Source: Saprospiraceae bacterium (GTDB lineage Bacteria > Bacteroidota > Bacteroidia > Chitinophagales > Saprospiraceae). Taken from it: 64,000 bases of DNA. The notes under the pieces were generated by a model that was given only the letters and a program-made list of their open reading frames with translations, made no database searches and had not been told where the DNA came from. Positions 36,101-51,100 of this stretch are shown here, piece by piece; the first letter of the stretch is position 1, and each line of letters opens with the position of its first letter. The stretch covers positions 30,182 through 94,181 of the forward strand of contig JAHDIN010000004.1 of assembly GCA_020630775.1 (NCBI GenBank). The letters are read 5' to 3'. The position numbers and the translations under genes are program-made.

Positions 36101-39100
36101 CCAAACTAAAGCTTCATCGCTACAATCATCAAGTGCTGTAGCTCCGCCATTATTCATCAGCCACAGGTCGATATCATCTTGAAAATCGCCTGCACATTCA
36201 AGTCTTAAATTACTTGCTGGATTGGTTACTGTTGGCGGCGTGTTATCCTCAAAGGTCACTAAACGCGTATCAGAAGTCACATTGTTACAAGCATCTGTAG
36301 CCGTAAATGTAATGAGATGAGACGCTGTTTCACCACACAAGTCCGTAATCACTCCAGGGAAATCATTAACAACGGTAACAATTGGTTGGCAATTATCTGT
36401 TGACGTCGCTCCATTCAGCCACACAGTTGTCAAGAAACTATTGAGTGGATCATTACACGACAAGGTCAAGTCATCAGGTAAATTTAAAATCGGAGGTGTT
36501 GTATCCTCAATTCTAAATGTTGCCATGGTCGTTGATGCATTTCCACACATATCGGTAGCTGTAAAAATGACATCTACTTCAGAAGTACCGCCACATATAT
36601 TGGTGAGACTTCCTGTAAAGTTGTTTGTCCAAACAATTGGTTCACTACAAGCATCACTTGCTTGTGCACCACCATTAGCATTCAACCAAGCTGTTAAAAA
36701 GACAGACTGACTGCTTCCATCACATTCAATGATTAAATTTTCTGCTTCAACATCCATTGTTGGAGCTATATTATCAATTGTACTATAAGTAGCATTACAT
36801 GTTGAGCTATTACCCGCATCATCTGTTACAGTAAATAAATATGATCTTTCGAATGTATTGCCACAAGAACTAAAATCTGTTAACGGTAAAACGTCAAGCG
36901 TTAAATCACCCATGCAGTTATCAGTGGCAGATGCCTCTATAGTAGCGAACCATGCATTAAGATCTTCAGAACCACATGCTACATCAATATTATCCTCACA
37001 TGTAAATTCTGGATTTTCACAATCATTAATGACTACATCAAAGCAGCATGTAACGGCATTGTTACCATTAACATCCGCAATGGTGTAACAAACTGTAGTC
37101 GTTCCTAAATTAAATACTTCGCCTGCAGCATCATCAGTGCCCATAGCTGTAGTAGCACCAGTTAATTCATAAGTGACAACTATATCATTACAGTTATCGC
37201 CAAAGTCAATTGGTGATACATCATCATCACTCGTCCAAGTACATTGATCTGTGTCATTACACTTAATCACATCATTAGATGGACATGTTATATAAGGCAA
37301 CTGTTGATCCAACACTGTTACATCAAAGGTGCAAATACTGGTATTACCACAAGCATCTGTAGCTGTAAACTCAATAGTTTCTGTGTCACCAGCATTGATC
37401 ATGGAACCAATATCTAATCCTCCAGTTTTTGTAATAACCACAGGCGCGTTACAATCTGATGCAGTAGGTGTTGAATAATTTAATACAGCATCACATTGAC
37501 CAAACTCCGTTGTAATTGTAATATCCGCAGGACAGTAATCGATACTAGGTGGTGTAGTATCATCTTCAATAATAATACTAGCCGTAGATGTACTACTGGC
37601 TCCACAAGCGTCTGTAACAGTCCAAGTCACTACTTCAGATCCACCACATACATCTGGTATAACACCATCAAAATCATTAGTCACCGTATAGCTTTGACAA
37701 GCTTCTTCTACCATATATCCAGCTAGCCAAGCTACTATTGCTGCACCAAAATTGTCACCACATTCCAAATTAAGATCTGCTGGTGCAGTAATAACAGGCG
37801 CTACATTATCTTCAATAACAAATTCATCTGTACCAAAGGTTTGATTACCACATGCATCAGTTGCTGTAAACTGATAGGTAGATGTTATTGTTGTGATTGT
37901 ACCATTACATGATTCTACTTGACCAAGAAGCACATAATTAATCATTGGCTCTCCACAAATATCAGAAGATGTAGCTGAGGTAATCCAATTTCCAAAAACA
38001 GTAGCCACTTCCCCATCGCACTCCACGACATCAATTGCTGTAGGTATATTTAAAACTGGAGGTGTTGTATCCGAAATATGAACTTGTGCTATTTCCGAAA
38101 TTGCATTTCCACAATCATCTGTAGCAGTAAATTTATACGCGATAGTAGTGGTACCACCACAATCATCAGTTCGCATATATTCTTCCGAAGTAATGGTTAC
38201 TGATTCACAGTTATCTATTGCCATCATTCCCAAGGCCATATCATTTGCCGTATTATTGGCTAACCACAAATTGATGTCTGTCACGTTATCTGCACCATCG
38301 CATTCAACGAATAGATCTGCAGGTGGATTCATAATAACAGGCTTTTGTGTATCTTCTACTGTAATATCCGCAGTACAAGTCACCAACTCACCATCGCAGT
38401 TACCAGTCACAGTAAATGTCACTGTTGTTGTTTCTCCACAAGCCGGCAATGAAGTATAATCATTAACTGTACTAACACCCCCACAATTATCCGCCGCTAA
38501 TGAATTAGACAACCAACTTGAGATCAACACATTGTTATTTGGTTCACCACATTCTATTGTGATATCATCAGGACAAGAAATGGTGGCAGCCGTATTATCT
38601 TCTACCACGAAATCTGCACTTGTCGTGGACATATTGCCGCAATCATCGGTAGCTGTAAATACTACTGTTGTTGATCCAACATTTCCACAAGACTCGTTGA
38701 GGTCTCCACCAAAGTCATTAGTCCAAACCACAGGTTCAGAACAAAGATCAGATGCACGAGCGCCTCCGTTATCAGCTAACCATGCTATTAAGATCGTAGC
38801 GTAATTTTCATTTGTACATTCGGTGATTCGGTCTGCTGCCATAACTTCAATAGAAGGATCGGTTGTATCTGTTGTCGTCAAGTACGCAGAACATTGGCTG
38901 CTATTGCCTGCTTGATCAGTAATTGTAAATACATATACTTGATTAAGTGTATTGCCACAACTGCTTATATCTGTAAATAGCTGACTCGTCATAACTAATT
39001 CTGCATTGGAATTGCAATTATCTGTTGCGGTAGCTGCTATAGTTGTATTCCATGCAGCTAAATCCTCAGCATTACAATCACTTGTATAATTTGAACAAGT

Positions 39101-42100
39101 TATCTCTGGATCTTCACAATCTCTTACATCCACTTGGAAAGTGCAATTTGATGTATTGCCAGCAGTATCCTCAATGGTATACTGAACTGTACTTACACCT
39201 AAGTTAAATACAAACATATCCCCATTCAAAGTATTTTGTCCAGAAGAGAGACTCGTTCCAGACGTGGCACCAACCACTTCATAGGTTAAAGTATAGTCCG
39301 TGCAATTATCTGCGGTCAAAGGATCTACTGAAGCATCACTTTCCCATTCACACGTACCCGTATCGTTACAAACAACCACATCATTTGAAGGACAATCAAT
39401 TAATGGTGTATCGGAATCCTCTACAGTGATGTCGAATTCGCATGTAGCCGTATTTTCACAATCATCCTCCACTTCAAATACAATCGTAGTCGTTCCTATA
39501 GGAAATATTTGCCCACTGGAAATACCACTCATCAGACTTACATCAGGCGTATCATCACAATTATCAAATCCAACAGGCGTACTGTATATTATATTAGAAG
39601 AACACTGATCAATATCAACATTAACTGTCATATCTGATGGACAATTAACGAAACTTGGCTCTACAGTATCATCCATAGTAATCGTACTGTTACAGGTACT
39701 AGAATTTCCACAAGCATCAGAAACTGTAAAGGTGACTATTTTTCCAGCTCCACTATTGCAAGTCAAAGGTGCTGGTAATCCGCCATCATAATTATTACTT
39801 AAACTAACATCATTACAATCAAACTCATCAGAAATAATTGCTGTATTTAACCAATTAGAAATAATAGCTGGATTATTAGGATTGCTACATTCTAGATTCA
39901 AGGTAACTGGACATTGAATACTTGGCACTTCTGTATCCACTATTTCGTAGCTAGCGAAACCAGTGGATTGATTTCCACAATCATCTGTTGCCGTGAATAA
40001 GTATTGCTCGGTATTTGTATTTCCACAACCACTTATTGTATTCCAAAGTTGTGCAGCGATTTGTACGTTCCCACATTCGTCGGTTGCTGATGCCTCTAAT
40101 ATCCAATCAGAAACTTCAACCGCAATATTCTCACATTCTTCAATCTGATCTGCAGGCAGAGTTAATGTTGGTGGTGTCGTATCCTCAAGGATAACACTAG
40201 CAATAGTAGTATTAGTGTTTCCACAATTATCTGTTACTAAAAAGACATATGTTTCAGTAGTATTCAGCCCACAACCAGAAGATGTGTTTTGTGAATCGAT
40301 AGACCAAACCAAAGCTTCGTCACTACATGCATCTGTAGCTACGGCTCCACCTAATGCCATCTCCCAATTTGTAATTGCCGCTGCATTACCCATATCTGAG
40401 CATTCTAAGATTAAATCCATTGCCTCCACATCTATTGAAGGACTTGTGTTATCCTCAATTGTAATAGTCGCAGAACAAGTGGCTCCATTTGTACATGCAT
40501 CCGTTACCGCAAAAACGACTGTATGCACACCCGTAGTCCCACAATCTTCAGCGAAGTTTGTTCCATAATCATTCGTAATATTTAAATCATCATCACATGC
40601 ATCGCTTGCTTCTGCCCTATCTAACCAATTAATGATGACATCATCATTAAGTGGACCAGCACATTCTAAAGTCATATCTTCTGGGCAAGTTATCACTGGA
40701 TTCGTTGTATCTTGAATTCTAAATACCGCAGATGTTGTACTTGAGTTATCACATTCATCAGTTGCTGTAAACACCACAGTAACTTCTCCTGTCGATGCAC
40801 ATCCGTTTGACAATGCAGTCGTATAATCATTCGTCCAATTAACTGTAGACGAACAATTATCAGAAGTAAATGTAGCGCCACCATTGTTATTTAACCATGC
40901 TGTAAGGTCATCAGAGTTATCATCCATAGAACATTCGATAACTAAATCCACCGCATCTGTAATTACTGGCGGGATGGCATCATTTGATTTATATCTTGCC
41001 GTACAGCTATTGGTATTACCTGCTTGATCTTCTACAGTAAATAAATAAATCTGATCAATAGTATTTCCACAACTACTGAAGTCAGTTTGAATCATCTCTG
41101 TCACTGAAAAATCAGCTAACATATCACAATTATCTGTAGCGGTAGCTGCTATATTATCAAACCACGAAACTAAATCTTCTTCTCCACATAACACATCAAG
41201 ATCATCAATACAAGTAATTTCTGGTTGCTCACAATCATTGATAACGACATCAAAAGTACAAGTACTTGAATTTCCAGAATCATCAACCAAGGTATAGGTT
41301 ATTGTGCTTGTCCCTATTGGGAATACCTCGTTATTTGACGCAACGGTATTCATACCAGAACTTGTTGTACCGCCAGCAAAATTTATATCGTAAGTCAATG
41401 TCAATCCGATACAGTTATCAGCAACAATTGGATCAGTTTGATCGGTACTTAACCAAGTACAAACACCCGCATCTGTACAATTAACCACATCATTTACTGG
41501 ACACTCAATGGCTGGTTCATCTGTATCTTCTACAGTGATATCAAATTCACAACGCGCCGTATTGCCGCATTCATCCACTGTTTCAAATGTAATAGTAGTT
41601 GTACCAAGTGGGAATGATTCTCCACTTGCAATACCATCAATTAAAGAAACAGTAGGTACATCATCACATTCATCTGCTGCTGAAGGCGTAGGATAAACTA
41701 CCCTACTGTCGCATACATCAGAATCAATACTTACGGTTAAGTCAGCAGGACAATTTAGGAAGTATGGATTCGCAGTATCGTTCATTGTAATTGTAGACAT
41801 ACAATCACTGCTATTGCCACAATCATCTTGAATAACAAACGTGACAACTATACCTGCTCCACCATCACATTCTAGAGGATTAGGTAAGCCACCAGGATAG
41901 TTATTGGATATAGTAAAATCATTACAAGAGTTAGCATCAGCTCCTGTTGCTGAAGCCAACCAAGCACTTATCATAGACGCATTGTTTGGATCTCCACATT
42001 CGAGCTCTAATTCCATTGCTGGACAAGTAATATTAGGGACGCCAGTATCTTCAATAGTATGCGTTGCTAAACCAGTAGAACTATTACCACATTCATCAGT

Positions 42101-45100
42101 AGCAGTAAATAGATAGGTCGTTGCATTTGTTACCCCGCACCCACTTATGGTATTCCAAACCACGCTAGTAATAGTCGTACTTCCACAATCATCTGTCGCT
42201 GAAGCACTTTCTATAAAGTCCGTCAAAATAGTACCTGTCATAGTGCCACATTCCAAAGTAGCATCAGGAGGTAATGTTAATACAGGTGGTGTATTATCCT
42301 CTATTATCACACTAGCTTGTGTAGTAGAAGTATTACCGCAATTATCCATCACTTGAAAAGTATAAAGCGTTGTTGTAGCCAGCCCACAAGTTGTTGTAAC
42401 AGGCTGCGACAATATACTCCAAACCAAAGCTTCATCACTACAAGCATCAGTGGCTTGCGCCGTCCCATTATTCGTTTCCCATGTTGCTATTGCGGCAGCA
42501 TTCATATCATCGCCGCATTCCAATATTAAATCAGTCGCTTCGATAGCAATTGTCGGAGGTGTCATATCTTGAATTGTGATGACACGAGTACAATTGGAAG
42601 AATTGCCACAATCATCAGTTGCCGTAAAGACATATTCGACCGCCTCTGTTAATCCACAAGATTCAGTTGTAGAAGTTGTAAATGATAAAGCAACATCATC
42701 ATCACATGCATCCGTTGCAGATACAGAAAGCGTCCAACCTTCAATCAAGTTAGAATTGCTAGGGTCTGCACAAACCAAATTCAAATCATCAGGACAAGTT
42801 ATTACCGGGTTTGATGTATCTACGATCTCAAATGTGGCACTTGTAGTGGCCGTATTACCACAAGCATCTGTTGCGGTAAAAGTTACTTCCACTGAACCAG
42901 TCGAACCACATCCATTTACTAAACCACCAATAAAGTTATTTGTCCAAACTACATCTGGCTGACAATTATCCGAAGTAAATGTAGCCCCTCCATTATCATT
43001 AATCCAAGCTGTAAGGTTGTCAGAAAAATCAGTACCATCACATTCATAACTTTCACTGACTGCATCCGTAATAACGGGAGCGACAGCATCATTTGAAGTA
43101 TATCTTGCTGTACAGCTATTGGTATTACCAGCTTGATCTTCAACGGTGAAAATATAGATTTGATCAATTGTATTCCCACAACTACTAAAGTCGGTTTGAA
43201 TAGATTGAGATACTGTCAAATCTGCTAACATATCGCAATTATCCGTAACCGTGGCAGCTATAGAAGCAAACCATGCTGTCAAATCTTCTTCACCACATAA
43301 AACGTCGATATCATCTGTACAAGTTATTGAAGGCGCTTCGCAATCATTGATGATAACATCAAACTCACAAATACTAGTATTGCCTGACTCGTCTTCAATC
43401 GTATAAGTTACTGTACTTGTACCAAGTTCGAACTGGACACCATCACTACTTATATAGTTTTCGCCTGTTGGTGCACTCGAAATTGTAGTGGCTCCAGTGA
43501 TATTGTAGGTCAAGGTCATAACACCGCAAAAATCTGAGTTTAGAGCGTCCACATCATCATCTGCTGTCCATACACATACTCCTGCGTCATTACATTTAAT
43601 CACATCGTTACTTGGGCATTCTAATGTTGGTAATTCGCCATCTTCAATTGTAATATCGAAGGAGCATTCGAATGTATTGCCACAATCATCTGTCGCTAAA
43701 TAAGTTACCGTGGTAGTTCCTACTGGAAACATAGAACCAGATGCTAAACCTGCAGTCATCGTTACATCTACTTCATCATCGCATTGATCAAAGGCAATAG
43801 GCAAACTATATAAAACATTTCTTTCACAAGAATTTGGATCTGCAGATAAGGTTACATCGTCGTGACAATTTATAAAGTATGGCTCTATAGTATCGTCCAT
43901 TAAAATCGATGCAGTACAAGAACTGGTATTTGTACATTCATCTTCTACGGTAAATGTTATTTCAATACCTGTTCCACCATTACAAGTTAGTGGATTCGGT
44001 AGGCCACCTGGGTAATTGTGTGAAAATGAAATATTGCTACAAGCATTTGGATCATTTCCTGAAGCTGAATCTAACCATTCTAATATCAATTGATCATTAT
44101 CCGGATTGCCACATTCTAATTCAAGATTAGAAGGACATGTAATTGTAGGCATTGAAGTGTCCTCAATAATAAAGCTTGCCAGAGCAGTAGATACGTTACC
44201 ACAATCATCAGTAGCTGAAAACTGAAACACCATTTCAGAACCACTTCCACAAGCAGATATCGTATTAAACAAGAGATTATCTGTAGTTGGAGTTGAGCAA
44301 TCATCCGTTGCTGTCACATCTGCCAACCAAGTATTTAATGCTGTTAAATTACCAGCACCATCACATTCGACAGTCATATTGGAAGGAGGCGTCACTACAG
44401 GAAGTGTTGTGTCCTCAGTTATGACATTAGCAGTGGTTATTGATTCATTGCCGCAATCATCAGTGACTCTAAAGATATAAGGAATTGTTTCTGTCATACC
44501 ACATCCAGCTATAGCGGTCAAAGCTGTAGCCGTCCATGTCAAATTTGCATCACAATCATCTGTTGCTGTAGCGCCACCATTCATATTCACCCATGCAGTT
44601 ATAGCTGCTGCATTGCCTGGATCTGCACATTCAAGAACAAGGTCTGAAGCGTGCAAATCAATAGTAGGATTATTAGTATCCAAAATTGTAACTGTACGCA
44701 CACACGTACTGGTATTATCACAATCATCAGTTGCTGTAAAGGTTACTGTAAATGTTTCAGCATTGCCACAAGTAACCATTGAAACATCTGGATAGTTATT
44801 TGTCACTGTTACATTACTACACTCATCAGTCCCTTCTGCATTTCCTAGCCAATTGGCGATTATAGCATCATTCGCAGGATTACCACATTCCATTAAAATA
44901 CTTTGTGGACATATCGCTACTGGATCTACAGTATCTTCAATTGTGAAAGTCGCAGAAGTTTGCGCAGTATTTCCGCAAGCATCAGTCGCAGTAAAAGTCA
45001 CTAATTGACTGCCCGTCAAACCACAAGTTAGAGTTAATGCCATGTCAAAATCGTGAGACCAAGTGACATCTCCACAATCATCTGAAGCAACTGCACCACC

Positions 45101-48100
45101 ATTGCTATTAAGCCAAGCTACTAAAGCATCCGTATTACCTGCACCATTACATTCAACTGTCAAATCTGAAGCATCAGTATCTACACTTGGATCTGTAGTA
45201 TCTTCAATTGTAAATTTTGCTAAGCACGAAGACAAATTTCCAGAATCATCTATTGCTGTAAACTCATACTCTTTAATTTCTGAACTGCCGCAATCTGAAA
45301 TAGTATTTACTTCAGAGTTAGCTAATACAGCATCATCATTACAATTGTCAATTGCCGAACTACCACCTAAGAAAGTTGCTAAAGCAACAGCATTACCTAA
45401 ACCATCACATTCTACTGTTTGATCAGCAGGACAAGTTATGACTGGTGCTTCGCAATCTATTACTGTAATATCGAAGCAACATTGAGCCGTATTTGCGGAA
45501 GCATCTTCTATGGTATAACAAACCATACTAGCCCCTAAATTAAATACTGTGCCCGTCGCATCATCATTTCCTGATGCAGTTGTCGTCCCGGTTATATCAT
45601 AAGTTATAGTATATCCTGTACAATTATCATTACCTGTATTAGGTGCAATATTCGTACTGTTCCACATACAAGCCGCATCTACGCATGTTGTAATATCTGC
45701 TGGACAATCGATATCTGGAATGGCAGAATCAAAAACTGTAATATTATATTGACATACTTCAGTATTACCGCATTCATCCGTCGCCGTAAACTCTATAGCA
45801 GACGTCCCAACCGGGAAGGTTGTACCAGAAGCAGGTCCAGCTGTTTGAGCTACAGATACACCACAATTATCTACAATTTGAGGCGTCGAGAATATAGGAT
45901 TCGCTCCACAATTAGAAACATCAACATTGATGGTCATATCTAAAGGACAGGAGACAAAGTCAGGAGAAGTCACATCATCTAAGATGATACTAGCTGTACA
46001 GTTTGAAGTATTTCCACAGTCATCGGTCACCGTAAATTCAACAGGAAGCATGCCACCACAATTTGGAGGTAAAGAACCATCATAATCATTAGTTAAAACT
46101 ACTTCACTGCATGACGAAGCATCATCAATTGTTGCTGTAGTCAACCAATTTAAGATAAGTGTTGGATTCTGATCTGCTCCACATTCTAATGTCAAGTTAG
46201 ACGGGCAACTTATTGTTGGTACTGCTGTATCTTCTATAGTAAAATTCGCCAAGCCAGTTGTTTCGTTTCCACAATCATCGGTAACTGTAAACAAATAAGT
46301 TTCTGTGTAGCCACCGCCACAATCTGAAATTGTATTATAAACCACTGAAGAAAAAACTACTGGTGTTGAACAATTATCACTTCCTGAAACGGTGCTTAAC
46401 CAACCTGTCAAATCACCTGTATTACCAGAACCATCACATTCAACTGTTGTATCAGTTGGTAACGTTAAGCTGGGTGGTGTTGTATCCTCAATTGTAAAAG
46501 TTGCAATTGCTGTAGAGCTATTCATACAAGCATCTGTTACTGTAAACAAATAACTTGCTTCGGAAGTAGATCCACAATTAGCAGTATTGGCCGCAGAAGT
46601 ATTATTCCATGTTACTGACGCATTGCAATCATCTGATACGCTGGCGCCCCCGTTCGAAGACAGCCATGCAGCTAATGCTGCAGCGTTCCCACCACCATCG
46701 CACTCAACAGTCATATCTACCGGTCGCACTATAAACCTTGGTCCCACATTATCTTCTACAGAAATAGTAGCCGCACAAGTTGCGCTATTACCACATTCAT
46801 CAGTAGCAGTAAATACTATTATCGTAGATCCAACTGTACCGCAAGCAAAGGTCGTTGTACCCGGATCGTCATTTGTAATTTCCACATCACCACAACCATC
46901 AACCGCAGTTGCTGAATTCAACCACAACTCTCTTACTGCATCTTCAGTTCCATCTCCACATTCTACAACCAAATCTTCTGGACACGTAATCACAGGATCT
47001 TCCGTATCCTGAATTGTAAAATCCGCACTGGTCGTTGCTGTATTTCCACAATCGTCAGTTACTAGAAATTGTACTGTAACAGCACTTGTTTCACCACAAG
47101 CTGGATCTAATCCATCAAAGTCATGAGACCAAGTCAATGGACTACAATCATCTGAAGCCATTGCGTCAGCTTGACTATTTAACCAAGCAAAGAGATCAGC
47201 AGCATTCGTTGCTGAATTGCATTCAACTAAATCATTAACCGCATCTGTATCTATAACAGGATCAGTAGTATCTTCGATTGTTACATTTGCTAAACAAGTG
47301 ACGCTATTGTTATTATCATCTAGTGCGGTAAATTCATGCACTTGAATTTCACTACCGCCACAATCTGAGATCGAATTAAAAAGTAAATTACTGACATCTG
47401 GAGAAGCATCACATAAATCTGTTGCCGAGACACCTGTCAACCAGTCATTAATATCTGTAGTATTGCCCGCTCCATCGCACTCGAAAGTGGCATCCATAGG
47501 ACAGGTAATCTGAGGCGCTTCGCAATCTTCAACAATTACATCAAAGCAGCAAGAAGACGAATTACTAGCTGCATCAGTAATAGTATAACATACTGTACTT
47601 GTTCCAAATGCAAATGTTGTACCTGCAGCTGAATTACTACCACTGGTTGTTGTTACCCCTGTGATATCATATGTTATGGATTGTCCTGAACAATTTTCAT
47701 TTGACACAGGGTCGATACTTGCATCCGAAGTCCAAGTACAAGATCCTGCATCCGCACATTTTATTACTTCGGTAGGACAATTTATAGTCGGTGTCACCGA
47801 ATCAATGACAGTTATATCAAAGGAGCAATCTGGATTAGACCTACGTCCACAAGCATCCATGGCTTCAAAAACTATAGTCGACGTTCCAATAGGAAAAGTA
47901 GATCCTGAGTTGGGACCGCTCAATTGAATAACAGTAACTGGATCCGTACATTGATCAAAACCTACTGGTGTCGAAAATATAATATTAGCATCGCAAGATC
48001 CAGCATCTACATTAACAGTCATATCAGAAGGACAGTTAATAATTGTAGGATTAATATTATCTCTTACGGCAATAGTTCTAGATAGATCATCTCTAAAGTT

Positions 48101-51100
48101 GCCACATTCATCTGTCACTGTAAAAGTGACAGTCGTGTTTTGATTACAACCATCTGTTAAATTCCCATCCCAATCATTAGTTATCATTAATGGACCACCG
48201 CAAGCGTCTGTCATAGACGCTTCAACATCATCTATCCACGATGCGATCAAATTAGGATTATCTAAATCGCCGCATTCCAGGAATAAGGTTCCTGGTGGGG
48301 ATGACCAAGTCGGTCTTACAATATCTTGTATGGTAAAGTTCCATAAGGCAGTCGACTCGTTACCACAATCGTCTGTCGCAGTGAATAAATAAATTTCTGT
48401 TTTTGTATTCCCGCAACCCGGAATGGTATTAAACAAAGTGCTCGTCACATCTATTGCAGCATTATCGTCACAAACATCACTGACGATAGCTCTATTTGCT
48501 AAAAATCCTGCTAATTGATCATCATTTGTTGGACCACAATTTACAGTTACATCCGCACGAAGGGTTAATGTCGGAGGCGTCTCATCAATGACAATAAAGT
48601 CGGCCTCTGCTGTTGCAGTATTACCACAATCATCTGTAATGGTAAAGGTGTAAGGAATCGTTCTTGTATATCCACACTCATCAACTTCAGTCCCTGCGGT
48701 TGCCGTCCAAGTCACAGAAGGATCACATTGATCACCAGCCATTCCTCCCCCATTAGTTGCCAACCATGCATTTAATTCAGGCGTGTTTCCGTTTGCATTT
48801 ATACATTCTGCGATTAGATCTTGAGGTTTCATTAAAAACTCTGGCACTTCGTTATCTTCTAAAACGAGTGTTGCAGTGCATGTTGACGTATTGCCACACT
48901 CATCATCTGCAGTGAAAGTTACAGTCTCACTACCTGTACCAGGTCCGCAACCACCTGTAGGTGTTCCCCCGTAATTATTAGTTAACAATCCTGTTGCATT
49001 ACAAGCATCGAAATAGGTTGCTGTTGCAAGCCAGTTGGTTACAATGGCATCGTTATTTGGATCGCCACATTCTAATGTAATATCCTCAGGACAAGTTAAT
49101 GCTGGAGGTGTTGTATCGCTGATAGTTATGGTTGCTGTGCAAGTGGACGTGTTACCACATTCATCAGTTGCCGTGAAGGTTACGACCTGAGATCCTTTTA
49201 GAGGATCTGGCATCATAAAGCTTCTTGTCGTTTTATTAACGGACTCTAGAATATAGTAAAAATCTTTAGGTCCTTCAATTGATTGCTTACCTGAAGATTT
49301 CATTTGAAAAGCATCAAATATGTTATCATCAATTAACGAATAAGCCAATGGATCGAAGTTATCAACCAAAGAGACAACATTACCTTCCGCATCAGTAGCT
49401 GTTACCGTACTTAACCAGTCATTAATTAAAGTACTATTCGAAGGGTCAGCACATTCTAGGTTTAAATCTGACGGACAGGTTATGTCTGGAGGTAGATTTT
49501 CTATGAGAACATTAATCATACATTCATCTGTATTTCCTAAAACATCCTCTACAGTTACTGTCACAATTTCAATCATATTTTGATCAGAACAATCAAAGCT
49601 ACCACAGCCTGTACACGTTTCTGTTACATTATCTGGGCATGGGTAATTGATGGTGTACCCTAAGTCAGAAAGATCAACTGTAGCGGTTGTACCAGTCATT
49701 GAAACCGTTACATTTGTTGGACACGATAATTCTGGAGTTTCCTCTGATTCGACTTCATTATCAATGATTTGTTCGCAGTTATCTTTATCGGTAATGGTGA
49801 CTGTATAAGTACCCACGCCCAGTCCAGAAAGATCTTCTGTAGTAGCCCCATTTGACCAAAGAAAAGTATAAGGCGCACCACCTGGATCAACGATGACATC
49901 TATTGCCCCATCAGTACTAGTCGGGCATGTGGCATTTGTTATGTTAACAACGTTACTGTTTTGACAACATTCAGGTTGTCCATCCCCACATGTAATTCTT
50001 ACTGGATCTGTTCCCGAATTAAATGAATTATAAACCGGCGCCGCTAAAGTTCCACTTACCCAACTAATGCCATCTATGCCTGCTGGAAAATTAGCAAAGA
50101 AATCAAAAGTGGTATTACAACCAACATTTCCAATCAACGCACCGTCCGTACAACATGGCGCCCATCTCCAATTAGCTGTTACTGTAGGAAATATCCCAGT
50201 TATTTCTCCCGGATCATCTGAAAAATCTAATGTAGCTGAGGTTGGCAAACAAAAGAAGTCAATTGTACCGTTCCCTCCTGTAGGATCACCTGCGATATCA
50301 ATAAGTATAAACAAGGATATCTCTCCAGTTAATGTATTCTCATAAAGGAATAACACTACTTCTTCCGAAAGTTCTAATCCCGTATTTGAAGAGGCACCAG
50401 CTGGATTACCGTACGCATAAAAGGCTACGTCATCTTCTGCATTTTGAATGGCGTTAATTGTGAATGATTGTGCGCCTTGTGTCACAGTACAATCACATCC
50501 CATCATCTTTTGATTATTCTGATACTTGCCAGAACCAACAGATTTTAAAAGCTCAAACTCTCTCAGTTCTATTTCTCCAATAGATTCTGTTAATTCAGAT
50601 GTCGCTACTGGCAATTGGCTAACTGAAGACATGAGAGCTATAAATTCTATTTCTGCATTTTCATGAACTTCAATTGCTTTTAAATTGCCAAAGCCATCAT
50701 CAACAAACTTATCAGATATAATTTGAGCTCCACGATCATTTCTTATTTGATGCTGTGTCGTTTTTGTTAAACCATCTCTCTGGAAATCTAGGAAATATGA
50801 TTCACTATTGGACACATTGGCTTCAGTAAAAAGTGGCCAAGGCATTTCAGATTCTTTTAGCCTGATCAATTGAGAACTTATTTGGCCATCTTTCCCCGCT
50901 CCCAATGAAACTTTATATTTCGAATATTCTCCTTTAAAGTAAATATTCTGTTTACCTGAAGCTGGTTGAAATTTTGCTAATACGCGACTTGCTTCTTCTA
51001 TCTCATCCCATTCAATTTTATCTTTATCAAGAACCTTATTAAATACGTCTGTATATTCGAACGGATTAGACAGACATCCTCCGTATTGTATGCTCAATTT

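Noticed and set aside
35410..48070. CRISPR-like or satellite repeat
   Set aside because: The repeats are about 2.1 kb long, code for protein throughout and diverge between copies.
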